Source of the DNA: Winogradskya consettensis
GTDB taxonomy: Bacteria > Actinomycetota > Actinomycetes > Mycobacteriales > Micromonosporaceae
Assembly (NCBI RefSeq): GCF_018332715.1
Contig: NZ_BOQP01000029.1
Coordinates: forward strand, 62,001-126,000
Direction: 5' to 3'
Length of the DNA: 64,000 nt
Within the stretch, counting starts at the first letter, position 1. Each line of letters starts with the position of its first letter. The position numbers were made by a program, and so were the translations under genes. A model generated the notes under the pieces. It was not told the origin of the DNA. It searched no databases and saw nothing but the letters and a program-made list of their open reading frames with translations. Shown piece after piece: positions 47,789-57,721 of this stretch.

Positions 47789-50199
47789 CGCAGCCTCCGC
47801 ACCAGTGCCTCAGTGCTGGCGACCATGTCGGCGGTCGCCATGTCGCACTGCCCGTGCACCGCCTTGGCCACGGCCTGCACGGTGTCGACGGCTCGCGGCA
47901 CACCGAGACGGTTCAGGTATCCGTAGAGCTGTCCACGGCGCCCCGGATCTCCGAAGACCCCGAGGGTCAACCTGTCCTGCACGCTGTGCGCAGCGTTCAG
48001 TGCAGCGTCGATCTCGTGCTGTGGGGTGCCGGCCGCGTACTGCTCGGCGCGATACCGGTCCATCGCTGTGGCCTCCATCGCGGAGCGGCAGAACCCGGCC
48101 ACCATCAGACGCTTCGAGTGATCCGGGATGTCGCCGGCGACGGCGACCGCCCGGGCATCCTCGAGGTAACGCCTGGCCGGCCAGAGGTTCTTACGCACTT
48201 CGACGATGGAGCCCTCGCGGCGCGTCACCTCGCGGATGTCGGCTTCCACGCCGAGCCGCCGGATCGCCTCCGGCAGGCGGTCGTCGTGGGTGAACACCAC
48301 GACCTGCCGGGTCAGTGCCACCTCACGCAGCACCTCGGCCAAGCCGTCCACCTTCGACGGGTCCATGCTCTGCACCGGGTCGTCGATCACCACGAACCGG
48401 TACGGGCTGGCCTCGCTGCACGCCCGTGGCAGGAACAGGGCCAGCCCGAACGCATGCAGCTCGCCCTGGCTCATCACCGCCAGCGCCGAAGTTTCGTCCG
48501 AGCCGTCGACCGATACCGGGATCTCGACACGTCGCCGGGTGTTGGTGCCGCCCAGCTTGATCTCGCCCACTCCGACGTTGCTCTCCTGGCGTAGGAGCTG
48601 CCAGATGTGCTCGGACTGCTCGGCGGCTACCCGGAATCGGTCGGCCCGCATCCGGTCCATGACCGTGCCCAACTCCCTGCGCGCTGTGGTCAGCAGCGCC
48701 AGCTCGTCCGCCCTGGCCTGGACGACCGTGGCGTCCTCCACCCACCGGCGGAGAGCGGCGCCGGGCTCCTGCCAGGCGTCGTGCCTACGGGCCAGCCATT
48801 CGGCTGCCGCGGCGTGCAGCCCGGCGTGGGCGGTCACGAACGCGTCCCAGGAGGCCTCGTCGAGGGTCAGCGAGGCCAACGCGACCTCGACTGCGGCGCA
48901 CTGCTGCGGCAGCTGCGCCGATAGTGCTCCCAGCGCAGGTTCGATGATCTTGCGTACGTCCTCGAGCTGGCCCTCCGCCCGTTTCAGCTGCGTCTCGTGC
49001 CGCCCCTTTGCCGTACGCACCGCCTCGGTCGCCGTGCGCAGCCGCGCGAGTTCCTCCTCGGCACCTTCTCGCCACCCGGTGTCGAGAACGCCCACCTGGC
49101 ACACCGGGCATGCCTGGTCACCGAGGTCGCGGTGCACCTCGAGAGCGCCCCAGAGCAGGTCAGCCATCCGGTAGGCGATCGCAGCCTCGGTTCCGGCGAG
49201 CTTGCGTAGTGCCGCCTCCGCCTCCGCCAACTCATCGACTGTGCCGCCGAGATCCGGAAGCCCGTGCTCCGCGAGCCGTCGCGCGGCCGACGCGGCCTCG
49301 GCGTCCACCCCTGCGTCGGCGCCACCGGCCAGTTCGGCGAGCTCCGGCAGCTTCGCCCGCCCGGCTTGGCGACCGAGCAGACGTGTGGCCTCCTCAGCTC
49401 GTGGGTCGTCCAGCGTCCCCAGCCGCGAGTGAAGCTCGTTGAACGCGGCCTTGAGCGCCGTGACCCGGTCGTCGTGTTCCTTGCGCCGCGCCTGTAGGCG
49501 GGCGTCGGCAGCAGTTAGCGGGGCCAAGCCGAGGATCGGGGCGATCGCGTCGTACAACTCGGCGGGTTTGGCGGTGACTACCCGTTCCAGGTCCCGGGCG
49601 GACAGGAACGGCCTGTGGCGATCTTCCGGGCCGGCCCAGGCCGGCAGGTTGCCAGTCGGCAGCGTGACGCCGCTCTGTGCGACGCTGACCGTCGCGGCAG
49701 CCAGGTCAGTCACGCCGGCGGCCCATGACCGGCGGACGGTTACCGACTGGCCGGTGCCGAGGCGCAGCCTCACCGCGATCTCCCGGTCGCCGACGTGGTG
49801 CAGGTTGCGCCAGCCGTCGCGGAAGGTGGCGGGCCGCTGCGCCCATCGCGGTGAGTCCTCTGTGAGGGCGTACTCGATCGATTCGGCGAGGCTCGACTTG
49901 GCCGAGCCGTTGCGCCCGGCGACCACGGTCAGGCCGGGGCCCGGCTGCAGTCGAAGCGCAGTCCGCGGCCCGATTCCCCGGAACCCGGTGGCCTCCACTG
50001 ACTCCAGGAACACCTGCGGTCCATCGTCGGTGGCAGCCGCGGCGGCTGGCAGCGTCGGCAGCAGCTCGCCGCGGAGCACAGCAGCCAGAGTGTTGTCGCC
50101 CTGGAAAGCGGCGAGGACCAGAGTGGTCACCGACTCGGCTACGTTCGCGGTGCGCAGCCGATCGGCAAGCTCCTGGTACAGCGTCATGGTGTCGCTCAT
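47785..50199 (-). CDS. Rad50/SMC-like ATPase with zinc hook
   Basis: An 804-aa protein. An N-terminal extension (1-~62) is followed by an ABC-ATPase head with Walker A GRNGSAKSS (95-103). Coiled-coil arms flank a CPVC zinc hook (C364, C367), then come the ABC signature MSQGELHAFG (~577) and Walker B FVVIDDPVQSMDP (~600). A ~150-residue C-terminal extension follows, which ordinary Rad50 lacks. No Mre11-like nuclease is adjacent. It leads an operon with a 122-aa and a membrane protein. A dyad like that upstream of the hsd operon lies 68 bp before its ATG. Likely a DNA-end or structure sensor in defence. Confidence 0.85.
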   Translation of the reverse strand: MSDTMTLYQELADRLRTANVAESVTTLVLAAFQGDNTLAAVLRGELLPTLPAAAAATDDGPQVFLESVEATGFRGIGPRTALRLQPGPGLTVVAGRNGSAKSSLAESIEYALTEDSPRWAQRPATFRDGWRNLHHVGDREIAVRLRLGTGQSVTVRRSWAAGVTDLAAATVSVAQSGVTLPTGNLPAWAGPEDRHRPFLSARDLERVVTAKPAELYDAIAPILGLAPLTAADARLQARRKEHDDRVTALKAAFNELHSRLGTLDDPRAEEATRLLGRQAGRAKLPELAELAGGADAGVDAEAASAARRLAEHGLPDLGGTVDELAEAEAALRKLAGTEAAIAYRMADLLWGALEVHRDLGDQACPVCQVGVLDTGWREGAEEELARLRTATEAVRTAKGRHETQLKRAEGQLEDVRKIIEPALGALSAQLPQQCAAVEVALASLTLDEASWDAFVTAHAGLHAAAAEWLARRHDAWQEPGAALRRWVEDATVVQARADELALLTTARRELGTVMDRMRADRFRVAAEQSEHIWQLLRQESNVGVGEIKLGGTNTRRRVEIPVSVDGSDETSALAVMSQGELHAFGLALFLPRACSEASPYRFVVIDDPVQSMDPSKVDGLAEVLREVALTRQVVVFTHDDRLPEAIRRLGVEADIREVTRREGSIVEVRKNLWPARRYLEDARAVAVAGDIPDHSKRLMVAGFCRSAMEATAMDRYRAEQYAAGTPQHEIDAALNAAHSVQDRLTLGVFGDPGRRGQLYGYLNRLGVPRAVDTVQAVAKAVHGQCDMATADMVASTEALVRRLR

Positions 50200-50267
50200 C
50201 AGACCCCCTGATGTCGTCGGTCCACTAAGGAAACGCGACAGCCGCGATGGCGTACATCAGTGAGGGT

Positions 50268-50283
50268 GATAAGACGGGTTATC
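50268..50283. promoter_or_regulatory. dyad upstream of the SMC operon
   Basis: GATAAGACGGGTTATC, an inverted repeat GATAA-N6-TTATC, 68 bp before the SMC start codon. It matches 14 of 16 positions of the perfect palindrome upstream of the type I restriction operon. Confidence 0.7.
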
Positions 50284-50398
50284 AAGCTTAGGCGGGAGAA
50301 TAAGCATCCGAGACAGTCCAGTAGGGACGGTGTCGACGTAGATGATTACAGTCGGCTGAACATCTGATGCTACGGCTCTCAGCAGTGTTAACGAACAG

Positions 50399-50456
50399 TG
50401 CCTTCCGCGACAGGAACGCGCAAATATCTCAACAGCGTGTTCCTGAGCGGAAGGCA
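50399..50456 (-). terminator. long imperfect hairpin
   Basis: TGCCTTCCGC (50399-50408) pairs with GCGGAAGGCA (50447-50456) and an inner AGGAAC/GTTCCT extends the stem. It lies after the zinc-ribbon gene on the - strand, likely ending the two-gene unit before the SMC operon. Confidence 0.6.
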
Positions 50457-50510
50457 TCTGGCCGTTTCTGCCGGCTTTTCGCGAAGCTGCGGGCCAAGAA
50501 CTTCAGTAGC

Positions 50511-50690
50511 TCATTCCGATCCGAGGAAATCTTCCCGAGAGTCGTAGATGTTGTCCCTTGAAATGCTGTTCTTGTGGCTGCAGCTCGTGCACTTCCACGT
50601 GTACTTGTTGTCGTCGAATCCATCCTGGGCGTTCAGGTGATCATGGCAACGGTCACAGAACCAATCAACGTCCGGAAATCTTTCGCTCAT
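50511..50690 (-). CDS. 59-aa zinc-ribbon protein
   Basis: A 59-residue protein with two CxxC pairs (F-C-D-R-C-H near residue 12 and W-K-C-T-S-C-S-H near 33), a rubredoxin/zinc-ribbon-like knuckle often annotated as Sec23/Sec24-type zinc finger in bacteria. ATG 50690 with AAAGGTG upstream; the longer frame to 50780 lacks support. It follows the 249-aa membrane protein gene by 90 bp. AT-rich codon use compared with the core. Confidence 0.65.
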   Translation of the reverse strand: MSERFPDVDWFCDRCHDHLNAQDGFDDNKYTWKCTSCSHKNSISRDNIYDSREDFLGSE

Positions 50691-50780
50691 TATTGCACCT
50701 TTCGGCCGCGTACATCTATTGGAGTCATAGATAGTGGTTCGCGCGCCCGATCGGATGAATGACGCAGGCAATACTGACAA

Positions 50781-51530
50781 TCAGGAAAGCGGGTCATCCG
50801 TCCGAGGATCAAGGCTCATCACCTTTTTGATTCGCTCATTTGTCAACGGCACGTACTTGCCGTCAACAATGTGACCGCCGCCGAAGACGTCCACGAATAT
50901 CTTGGATGTCTCGTCGTCGAGCATCGAAGTGTCTGCCGCAAGCATGCGATTGATCGTGTCTGTCACGTCTTGGGTCGTGAGCTTCTCCATCGCCACCTTC
51001 AGCTCCGGAAGACCGGCGTCATCTTCGATGCGGGCGTTGGACAGGGCTCGGACTCGGTCGGCGATGATCGACGCTGCCATGAGGATCTCGAGAAGATACC
51101 GCTGAGCCTCCGCACTGCTCATGCTGGTCTTGTTCTCGTCCAGTGCGACGTCGATTTCTCTGGATAAGCTTTCACGCGCCGCCGGAGTCAGGAAGGTTGT
51201 CCCCGTTGCGGCGTTTGCATCCTCGCCTTGCTGACGAGCGACCCATTTCCAGCCCGCTCGGGCGGCGGGGATTACCTCGTCGCCCCACCAGCGCTTGATC
51301 CGTGGGGCATTCTTTGTGATTGCTATACCGCCAACTAGACCTGTTGCAAGGGCAACAGCTGATAAGGCTATTGCAGGTTTTCGGAGATCAACCTTCGAGA
51401 ACTCAGCGTGGCCCCGGATTCCGTCCTCGTTCAGGAAGAATCCGCGCAACAATCCGGGAGTGCCTCTCGAAGACACAAGGTCCACGTCGTCCGGCATCAA
51501 ACCCCGGTACAGTTCCCACCACTTGCTCAT
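50781..51530 (-). CDS. 249-aa single-pass hypothetical protein
   Basis: A 249-aa protein with one transmembrane helix (PAIALSAVALATGLVGGIAI, ~residues 51-70) and charged helical domains on both sides. I recognise no family. Lower GC than the core suggests acquisition. GGGGAG precedes the ATG. It lies just downstream of the giant helicase-nuclease (68 bp) and may belong to that unit. Confidence 0.65.
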   Translation of the reverse strand: MSKWWELYRGLMPDDVDLVSSRGTPGLLRGFFLNEDGIRGHAEFSKVDLRKPAIALSAVALATGLVGGIAITKNAPRIKRWWGDEVIPAARAGWKWVARQQGEDANAATGTTFLTPAARESLSREIDVALDENKTSMSSAEAQRYLLEILMAASIIADRVRALSNARIEDDAGLPELKVAMEKLTTQDVTDTINRMLAADTSMLDDETSKIFVDVFGGGHIVDGKYVPLTNERIKKVMSLDPRTDDPLS

Positions 51531-51598
51531 TGGGCTCCCCAGGTTCCCTAATCTACGTCAGCACTGTGGCGCAATGCGTTGCATACGCCGGCATGAAC

Positions 51599-54500
51599 TC
51601 AGAATCCGGACTCGGAAAGGGCGAGAAGATTGACCGACAGGCTGTGACCATTGGCTTCCAATACACCCTTGGACATTAGTCTGTCGATCAGCGTCTCGAG
51701 CCGGCGCGAGATATCAGCACCCCTCCGCGTCCAGCCGTACAGTTTTGCTACGTGGGCACTCAACTCGTCGCGGCCCACACCACCGGTATCGCGGACCAGG
51801 TTGAACAGGGCGAGCGCCAGCTCCTCGTCATGGACCTGCTCCACGGTCCGGGTGCAGTCCTCCGAAGGGCTGCGGACCTCGCTGACCGCGACGCCGGGCA
51901 CGCGTACGAAGTCGCCTTCACGATCGAGGCCGGCCTGGAGGATCGCGAGATCGATGTTCTCCCGGATCCGCGCCCCGATCCGTCCGATGCCCCAGCTGTC
52001 ACGCAGCCGCTGGTGCAGGACAGCGAGGTGTACCGGGCCCTCGACGGCTACGACCTCGGCAACACCGATCTTCATGACGTGGGCGGTGCCGCGCTCACCG
52101 GGATCGACCCAATACGGCAGGCGGTCAACGATCGCTGTCCGGTACGGCGTCACCCAGCTCGGCCGCTGGTCGAGAGCCGCTGCCTCGGTGGTGACGGCCG
52201 GACGCTCGATCACGTCCTCGGCCTGAGTCAACAGCCCCCGCACCGGCGCGGCTACAGCCCTTTCGATGGTGGCGCGCAGTCGTTCCTCCTCGCCGAGCCG
52301 GTTGCGATACCAGGCAGTGCCCCAGATCCGGTGCAAGTTCCACCCGAGGCCACGCAGCACCTGCTCACGCAGTCGATCCCGGTCCCGGGCAACCTTCGAG
52401 GAGTGGTACTGGAATCCGTCGCACTCGACGCCGAGGACGTAGACGCCGGGCCGATCCGGGTGGCGTACGCCCATGTCGACCCGGTAGCCGGCCGTGCCGA
52501 CCTGCGGGGTTACCTCGTAGCCCCAGGAACGGATTGCGGAGATGACCGACTCCTCGAACGGTGACTCGGCGTCGCCGCCGGTGCTGGTGTCCAGCGCGAG
52601 CGCCGCAATGCCGCGCTCGGCGTAATCCAGGTAGCGGCGCATATGCCGCAGCCCTTCGCTATTGGCAGACGCGACGATGTCGGACGCGCGCACGCTGGTG
52701 ACGACTTCGTTGCGGTATCGCGCCCGGGTGACGGCCACGTTCAGGCGCCGCCAACCGCCGGCCCGGTTGAGTGGGCCGAAGTTCATGGTGGTCTTGCCGG
52801 CCTCGTCGGGGCCGTACCCGATTGAGAAGATCATCACGTCGCGCTCGTCGCCCTGCACCGACTCCAGGTTCTTGACGAAGAAGCCGTCGAGTCGGTCGTC
52901 GGTGAAGAATCTGTCCAGTTCCGGCCGGTCCTGGCGAGCCTGTTCCACTGCATGTTCGATCGCTGCGGCCTGCGCCTCGGAGAAGCTGACAACGCCGAGG
53001 GTGAGGTGTGGGCGGGTGGTGAAGTGGTGGATGACCCGCTCGGCAACCTTGGCCGCCTCGACCGGGTTGTCGCGCGACGAACCTCGCCGGTAGACACCCG
53101 CGGCATAGAAAAGGTCCACGCCGACATCGGGCCCGACATCCTCGGCGCCGGGGAACGTGATCAGCTTGCCCTTGTAGAACGACGAGTTCGAGAAGGCGAT
53201 GAGCGCCTCGTGCCGAGATCGGTAGTGCCAGCGCAGCGTGAGCGCCCGGAACTCGGCGGAGCCCTTCATGAGGTCGAGGACAGACTCGAAGTCGACGCCG
53301 TCCTCAGCCTCCTCGTCCCACTCGTCGCCATCGTCGGCAACACCGGCCGTGAAGAAGCTGGTCGGTGGGAGCTGCTTCTGGTCACCGGCAGTGATCAGGG
53401 CGTCGCCCCGGTAGATGCAGTTAACCGCGTCAGCGGGTGCGACCTGACTCGCTTCGTCGAAGATGACGACGTCGAACCGCATGTCGGACGGGAGATACTG
53501 GCTGACTGCCAGCGGAGACATCATGAAGCATGGCTTGATCGCCTGGGTGACGTGGCGCGTGCGCTCCAGCAGCAGCCGCACCGGCATGTGCTTCTTCTTC
53601 TTGCCGGCTTCGCGGCGGATGACGCCCGACTCACCCAGGTTGTTGCGGGGGCGACGCGCATTGCAGGAGGTGATGATCTGCGAGGTCGCCGCCGTAATGA
53701 GACCGCGGTCGAGAGTGCGGTACTCGGCTACGAGTGAGTCCCGATCTTCCGCTCGCACGACGCGCAGGGCCGCATCCTGCTGCAGGTGATGGTCGGCCCA
53801 CTCCTGCAGCAGGGCGCGTTCGAGAACCAGCGGCACCTGGATGGCGCTCAGTCCCTCGGTGATACAGAAGTCGATAGCGGTCTCGAGTCCCACGGCGGCG
53901 AGATCAGCACGGGCGCCTTGATAGGCGAACCACTCCTGCTGCCCGGCGCTGTCCTCACGCAATGCCGCGATGAGATCGTCAGCCTCGGCGTAGTCGTCGA
54001 GTTCGGCCTCCAGCTCCGCGTGCCGGCTGGGATCGAAAGCGACCAGCAGGTCGGCACGGGCTGCGGCCCACCGTCGCTCGATCTCGCCCAGTTGCGGTGT
54101 CGGAACGATGCTCCCGAGCGCATCGACCTGGGGGTCGGTCAAACGTCGATCGAAACCGACTCGGCAGGCACGCATCTGCGTCGCCCAGTCCAGGGCCGCG
54201 TACACGGCTGGCAGATCGGTCTCTTCGCCGTCGTACAGCAGACCGAGGTTCGACAGGAAGAAATCGTCGTGTGCCGACAGCGCGGCATAGGCTGCGTCGA
54301 CAGCCGCACGCAGCTGAAGCAAGTGGCCAGACTCCGCGACGGTCAACTGTCGGTTCACCGCCGTACTGACGGAGCCGGCCAGCGCGGCTGCCGCTCTGAG
54401 CGGGGCCTCGTGGCTGTGCAGCCAGCCGGCCGCGTCGGTGATCGGAAGCAGGACAAGTTCCGGTCGTGCAGCGTGCAGCGGTTCTGGCGCAAGGCGAGAT

Positions 54501-57118
54501 CGCCAGTCGTGGAGCTTCGCTCGTGTTTCGTCCGCGACGGCAAGCACGCTGGCGTTGGGGCTGGCTTCACGGGCGATGTGATCGGCGAGCTTGTGCAGGT
54601 CGGTGGTGCGGGCTCGGCGGATCGCGGTGTCTGCGGTCGCCAATGCCCGGGTGATGAGGTTGAAGTCGGTCGAGCGGCCGTCGTAGTAGCTGCCGAGAGC
54701 CGCCGCATGCTGGGTCTCCGCCTCGTGGAGGGCAGCTGCGGCTTGCTTCCAGGTGATCGCCAGCGGCAGTTGGTCACGTGCCGACCGCCATTCCACGCCC
54801 GCGCAGGTGATCGTCGCCAAGGTGCGCTTGTCGGCGCGGTAGGCGCCGCTCAGCTTCTTCAAGCCGCGGTGTTCCTGCGTGAAGCGGTGCGCCAGCCCTT
54901 CGACGTCCGCGACAAGTCCGGCCTCGGTGTATTGCGCCACCGCCGCCGTCTCCGCCTCCACCAGGGCAGCGATGGCCTGCTGCAGGATGTGGGCGGCCCG
55001 AGTCGCGGCAGCGTGGCCTTCGGCGGACAGCCACGTACGTTCGGGGCGGTCTTCGCCGCAGCCGAGGTTGGCTGTGACCAGCGTCGCCTCGGCGTCGTCG
55101 AACGACACGACCGGCGGCAGGCCCAGCATGACGGCCACCCCGCTGAGCGATCGGCTGGCCGTCTGCAGCGTCTCAGCGTCGCGCTGGAACGTGTCGGCGA
55201 GGGCCGTGGCCTGCTCCGCGGTCAGCGATGTGAGGTGCAGGGGTGCAACCGTGAGACGTTCCAGCGCAGAGGTGTCGACCTTCGGCGTGCTGTCCGCGGT
55301 GGGAAGCTCGGACCACGAAACACCGGCGGCACGACTGGCAGCCTCCTGCCGATCGGCGAGCTTGCGCAGTTCAGTGGTGAGCCGGTCCGCGGACTCCTTG
55401 GCGAAGGTGAGCTGGCCAGCGGTCAGCCACTGCTGCGGTAGGCCCTCCGGCCGTGTTGCGGCGTGAGCGACGATACGCGCGAGAGCGGACGCTTGCCCCA
55501 ACCGGTTGACGTCGAACGCGTCGGCCAGTGACGCGTGAACCGCGGTGACGCCCCGCAACGCATCGAGCGCCGACGCCGCTGCGTACAGGCGAGCGTCCAG
55601 GGAACCGCGATACGTAACGCCTCTCCAGACGAAGGACCGTCCCTGCACGGCCGGCCGCCAGGCCCGGGCCAGTGCCGCAGCGGTGACCCGTACGGTCCCG
55701 AACATCTCCACGGTCAGATCGACCGGCGCGATGCCGCTCATCGGGGCAGCGGGAACCTTGTGCAGGTTGGCGATCATGCCGAGGACGTCGTGCAGCGAGT
55801 AGTTGAGCGGTGCCCGCGGCACGTTCATGGCTTCGGCGTATGCGTTCAGGTCTTCTCGCCGGCGCCGCGCATTGTCCAGATCGAGACCGGTCATGCCGCT
55901 CGGGGCGACCGGAACAGTCTCCAGCGCCTGTCCCAGAGCCGAGGCGACTTCTTTTCGCGTCGCCTTGTGGGAGTGCAGTTCCAGCAGGTAGGCACTGAGG
56001 CCCACGTCGTGGAGCCGGTTGCGGACGACTTCGAGCGCCGCCGCTTTCTCGGAGACGAACAGGACCCGTTTGCCGGCGTGCAGCAGCGCTCCGATCATGT
56101 TGGCGATGGTCTGCGACTTGCCGGTTCCGGGCGGGCCGTCCATGACGAACGAGCGGCCCGCCAGAGCGGCGGCGACGCTGGCTCGCTGAGATGAGTCGGC
56201 ATCGAGCACCAGCGGGATCTGCTCGGCCGGCATGTCGCGGTCGACCCGGTCCTCGGTCAGCTCTTCGAAGAGGAAACTCCCTCCTCCAGAGCCACGCCCG
56301 CCTGTCGCCAGCCCTTGGATCACCGGATGCTCAGCGATGGAGCTTTCGTTGTCGAGTAGGTCGCGGTACATCGCCTCCTTAGCGAACGAGAAGTAGGAGA
56401 GCGTGACCTCGTCGTTCACCCGCCAGCCGGTCTGCCCCGCTACGGCGGCTCGCACCTCGGCCAGGAACTCGGTGTATGCGAGATCCTCGAGGTCGTCGAC
56501 GGATGGCAACGTGACCATGAGCTGGTTGAGCTTGAGCGCCAGCGCCGGGTTGACGACGGGGTCTTCGTCCGCCCGCTGCAACAACGGGAGCTGCCGAGGG
56601 CCGGTCGGGTCGAGCCGGACCGGGACCAGCAGCAGCGGACTGGTGTATCGCGTTTTATCGCCGTCGGTCCAGGTGAGCGAACCGAAGGCCAGATAGAGAA
56701 TCCACAGGCCGCGGTCCAGAAACTCCTGGTTCGACCGGCGCATCAGGTTGCGAAGCGCCGCACCCAGGTCATTGACCGGCTTGTCCGTGCGGAGTACCTC
56801 GACCCGAAAACCTTTGGTCGGAGTCGCGCCATCACCCAAGGGGAGTGCTGGGTTCGATCCGGCCGTCGGACCTTCGATCTCTCCTCCGGCATCCTCTGCG
56901 GGACGGAACCGGAAGTTACGTCCCGCGCTAAGCCCGGCCAGGATTTCCATGGCTGCCGGGTCGAGCACCCGGACCGCCCCCGTCTTGCTCAGTCGGAAGT
57001 TGAGGAGCCGGTTCGTGCCGGAGAGGTTGATGAGGCTGTCCCGCCATTGGCGGATGGTCGCCTGCAGTAGCCGATCCCGCGCTGCATAGTTCTCGGTCAT
57101 ACCAGCGCTGCCATCCAT
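51599..57118 (-). CDS. DUF4011 helicase-nuclease (SF1 helicase, Vsr-like nuclease, DUF3320)
   Basis: An 1839-aa protein. The N-terminal ~250 residues match DUF4011 (W-R-D-S-L-I-N-L-S-G-T-N-R-L-L). SF1 helicase motifs follow: Walker A DGPPGTGKSQT (~327), then after a very long insertion Walker B VVIFDEASQVAPADA (~1220), GDQKQLPPTSF and V-A-V-T-R-A-R. Near ~1540-1620 a Vsr/DUF559-type nuclease (Y-R-V-D-M-G-V, then LGVECDGFQYH), then a DUF3320-like C-terminus. This architecture has been reported as a single-gene antiphage system (named Hhe, from memory). ATG 57118 is chosen for an upstream GGGGAAA; 57100 is an alternative. Confidence 0.88.
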   Translation of the reverse strand: MDGSAGMTENYAARDRLLQATIRQWRDSLINLSGTNRLLNFRLSKTGAVRVLDPAAMEILAGLSAGRNFRFRPAEDAGGEIEGPTAGSNPALPLGDGATPTKGFRVEVLRTDKPVNDLGAALRNLMRRSNQEFLDRGLWILYLAFGSLTWTDGDKTRYTSPLLLVPVRLDPTGPRQLPLLQRADEDPVVNPALALKLNQLMVTLPSVDDLEDLAYTEFLAEVRAAVAGQTGWRVNDEVTLSYFSFAKEAMYRDLLDNESSIAEHPVIQGLATGGRGSGGGSFLFEELTEDRVDRDMPAEQIPLVLDADSSQRASVAAALAGRSFVMDGPPGTGKSQTIANMIGALLHAGKRVLFVSEKAAALEVVRNRLHDVGLSAYLLELHSHKATRKEVASALGQALETVPVAPSGMTGLDLDNARRRREDLNAYAEAMNVPRAPLNYSLHDVLGMIANLHKVPAAPMSGIAPVDLTVEMFGTVRVTAAALARAWRPAVQGRSFVWRGVTYRGSLDARLYAAASALDALRGVTAVHASLADAFDVNRLGQASALARIVAHAATRPEGLPQQWLTAGQLTFAKESADRLTTELRKLADRQEAASRAAGVSWSELPTADSTPKVDTSALERLTVAPLHLTSLTAEQATALADTFQRDAETLQTASRSLSGVAVMLGLPPVVSFDDAEATLVTANLGCGEDRPERTWLSAEGHAAATRAAHILQQAIAALVEAETAAVAQYTEAGLVADVEGLAHRFTQEHRGLKKLSGAYRADKRTLATITCAGVEWRSARDQLPLAITWKQAAAALHEAETQHAAALGSYYDGRSTDFNLITRALATADTAIRRARTTDLHKLADHIAREASPNASVLAVADETRAKLHDWRSRLAPEPLHAARPELVLLPITDAAGWLHSHEAPLRAAAALAGSVSTAVNRQLTVAESGHLLQLRAAVDAAYAALSAHDDFFLSNLGLLYDGEETDLPAVYAALDWATQMRACRVGFDRRLTDPQVDALGSIVPTPQLGEIERRWAAARADLLVAFDPSRHAELEAELDDYAEADDLIAALREDSAGQQEWFAYQGARADLAAVGLETAIDFCITEGLSAIQVPLVLERALLQEWADHHLQQDAALRVVRAEDRDSLVAEYRTLDRGLITAATSQIITSCNARRPRNNLGESGVIRREAGKKKKHMPVRLLLERTRHVTQAIKPCFMMSPLAVSQYLPSDMRFDVVIFDEASQVAPADAVNCIYRGDALITAGDQKQLPPTSFFTAGVADDGDEWDEEAEDGVDFESVLDLMKGSAEFRALTLRWHYRSRHEALIAFSNSSFYKGKLITFPGAEDVGPDVGVDLFYAAGVYRRGSSRDNPVEAAKVAERVIHHFTTRPHLTLGVVSFSEAQAAAIEHAVEQARQDRPELDRFFTDDRLDGFFVKNLESVQGDERDVMIFSIGYGPDEAGKTTMNFGPLNRAGGWRRLNVAVTRARYRNEVVTSVRASDIVASANSEGLRHMRRYLDYAERGIAALALDTSTGGDAESPFEESVISAIRSWGYEVTPQVGTAGYRVDMGVRHPDRPGVYVLGVECDGFQYHSSKVARDRDRLREQVLRGLGWNLHRIWGTAWYRNRLGEEERLRATIERAVAAPVRGLLTQAEDVIERPAVTTEAAALDQRPSWVTPYRTAIVDRLPYWVDPGERGTAHVMKIGVAEVVAVEGPVHLAVLHQRLRDSWGIGRIGARIRENIDLAILQAGLDREGDFVRVPGVAVSEVRSPSEDCTRTVEQVHDEELALALFNLVRDTGGVGRDELSAHVAKLYGWTRRGADISRRLETLIDRLMSKGVLEANGHSLSVNLLALSESGF

Positions 57119-57463
57119 TCCGATTTCCCCATCCCCGCCACACGTCTCGGATCTCGGTACCGCGCCGCTGCACTGGCGCAGGTCGAGAAGTTAAATGCTC
57201 CATGTCCCGTCCGGGCACGTGGGCCGGCGGCATGCCCCAGTGCACGTAGATCGTGGTGCACGATCGTGCAGAGTCTGGGCAGAGTGATGTCATCATTCAT
57301 GGAGATCTGATCGAACTTAAAGGTCGACTTTACTAGCCCACACTCAGCCGTCCGGGCCGTCTTCACGCGCTGCTTGGTCCATGGCCGGACCGAGACGGGG
57401 GTCCGGCCATGGGCTCCCGGTTGATTCGAGCCCGATGTGCCGAATCATGCCTGGCCAGGTTGA

Positions 57464-57673
57464 TCATCGACGGTGGCCCACATGCCATGACCGTCTGCGG
57501 ATGCCGTCGGTGTCGATCCAGCAGAATCTGCATCGGTACGCCTGCCACCGATAGGTCGCCGCTCCCGTATCTCGGGCGAGCGAGTGCAACGCCGCCGCCC
57601 GGGAACGATGTCGCTGCTTTCCGTGGCACGATGCCTGCTCGGTCGGTCGCTTCCCGTTACGCCGGCCTTTCAC
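57464..57673 (-). CDS. 69-aa small zinc-binding protein
   Basis: A basic 69-residue protein with C-H-G-K-Q-R-H-R-S near residue 16 and Y-R-C-R-F-C-W ~30 residues later, followed by a W-H-V; this C...CxxC...WH pattern occurs in many tiny actinobacterial and phage proteins. GTG start with GCTGAGG 7 nt upstream. The 345 bp between it and the helicase gene (57119-57463) show no gene. Confidence 0.5.
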   Translation of the reverse strand: MKGRRNGKRPTEQASCHGKQRHRSRAAALHSLARDTGAATYRWQAYRCRFCWIDTDGIRRRSWHVGHRR

Positions 57674-57721
57674 GGCAAAACCTCAGCTTGCCGTCGGTCA
57701 ACCAGGGAGGCTGGACCATGG

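Noticed and set aside
53786..55441. 551-codon + strand frame inside the helicase gene
   Set aside because: Antisense shadow of the 1839-aa gene, whose motifs are continuous through this stretch.
57119..57463. Regulatory RNA before the helicase-nuclease gene
   Set aside because: Short inverted repeats around GATCGTGGTGCACGATC are visible, but no recognisable riboswitch or promoter arrangement.
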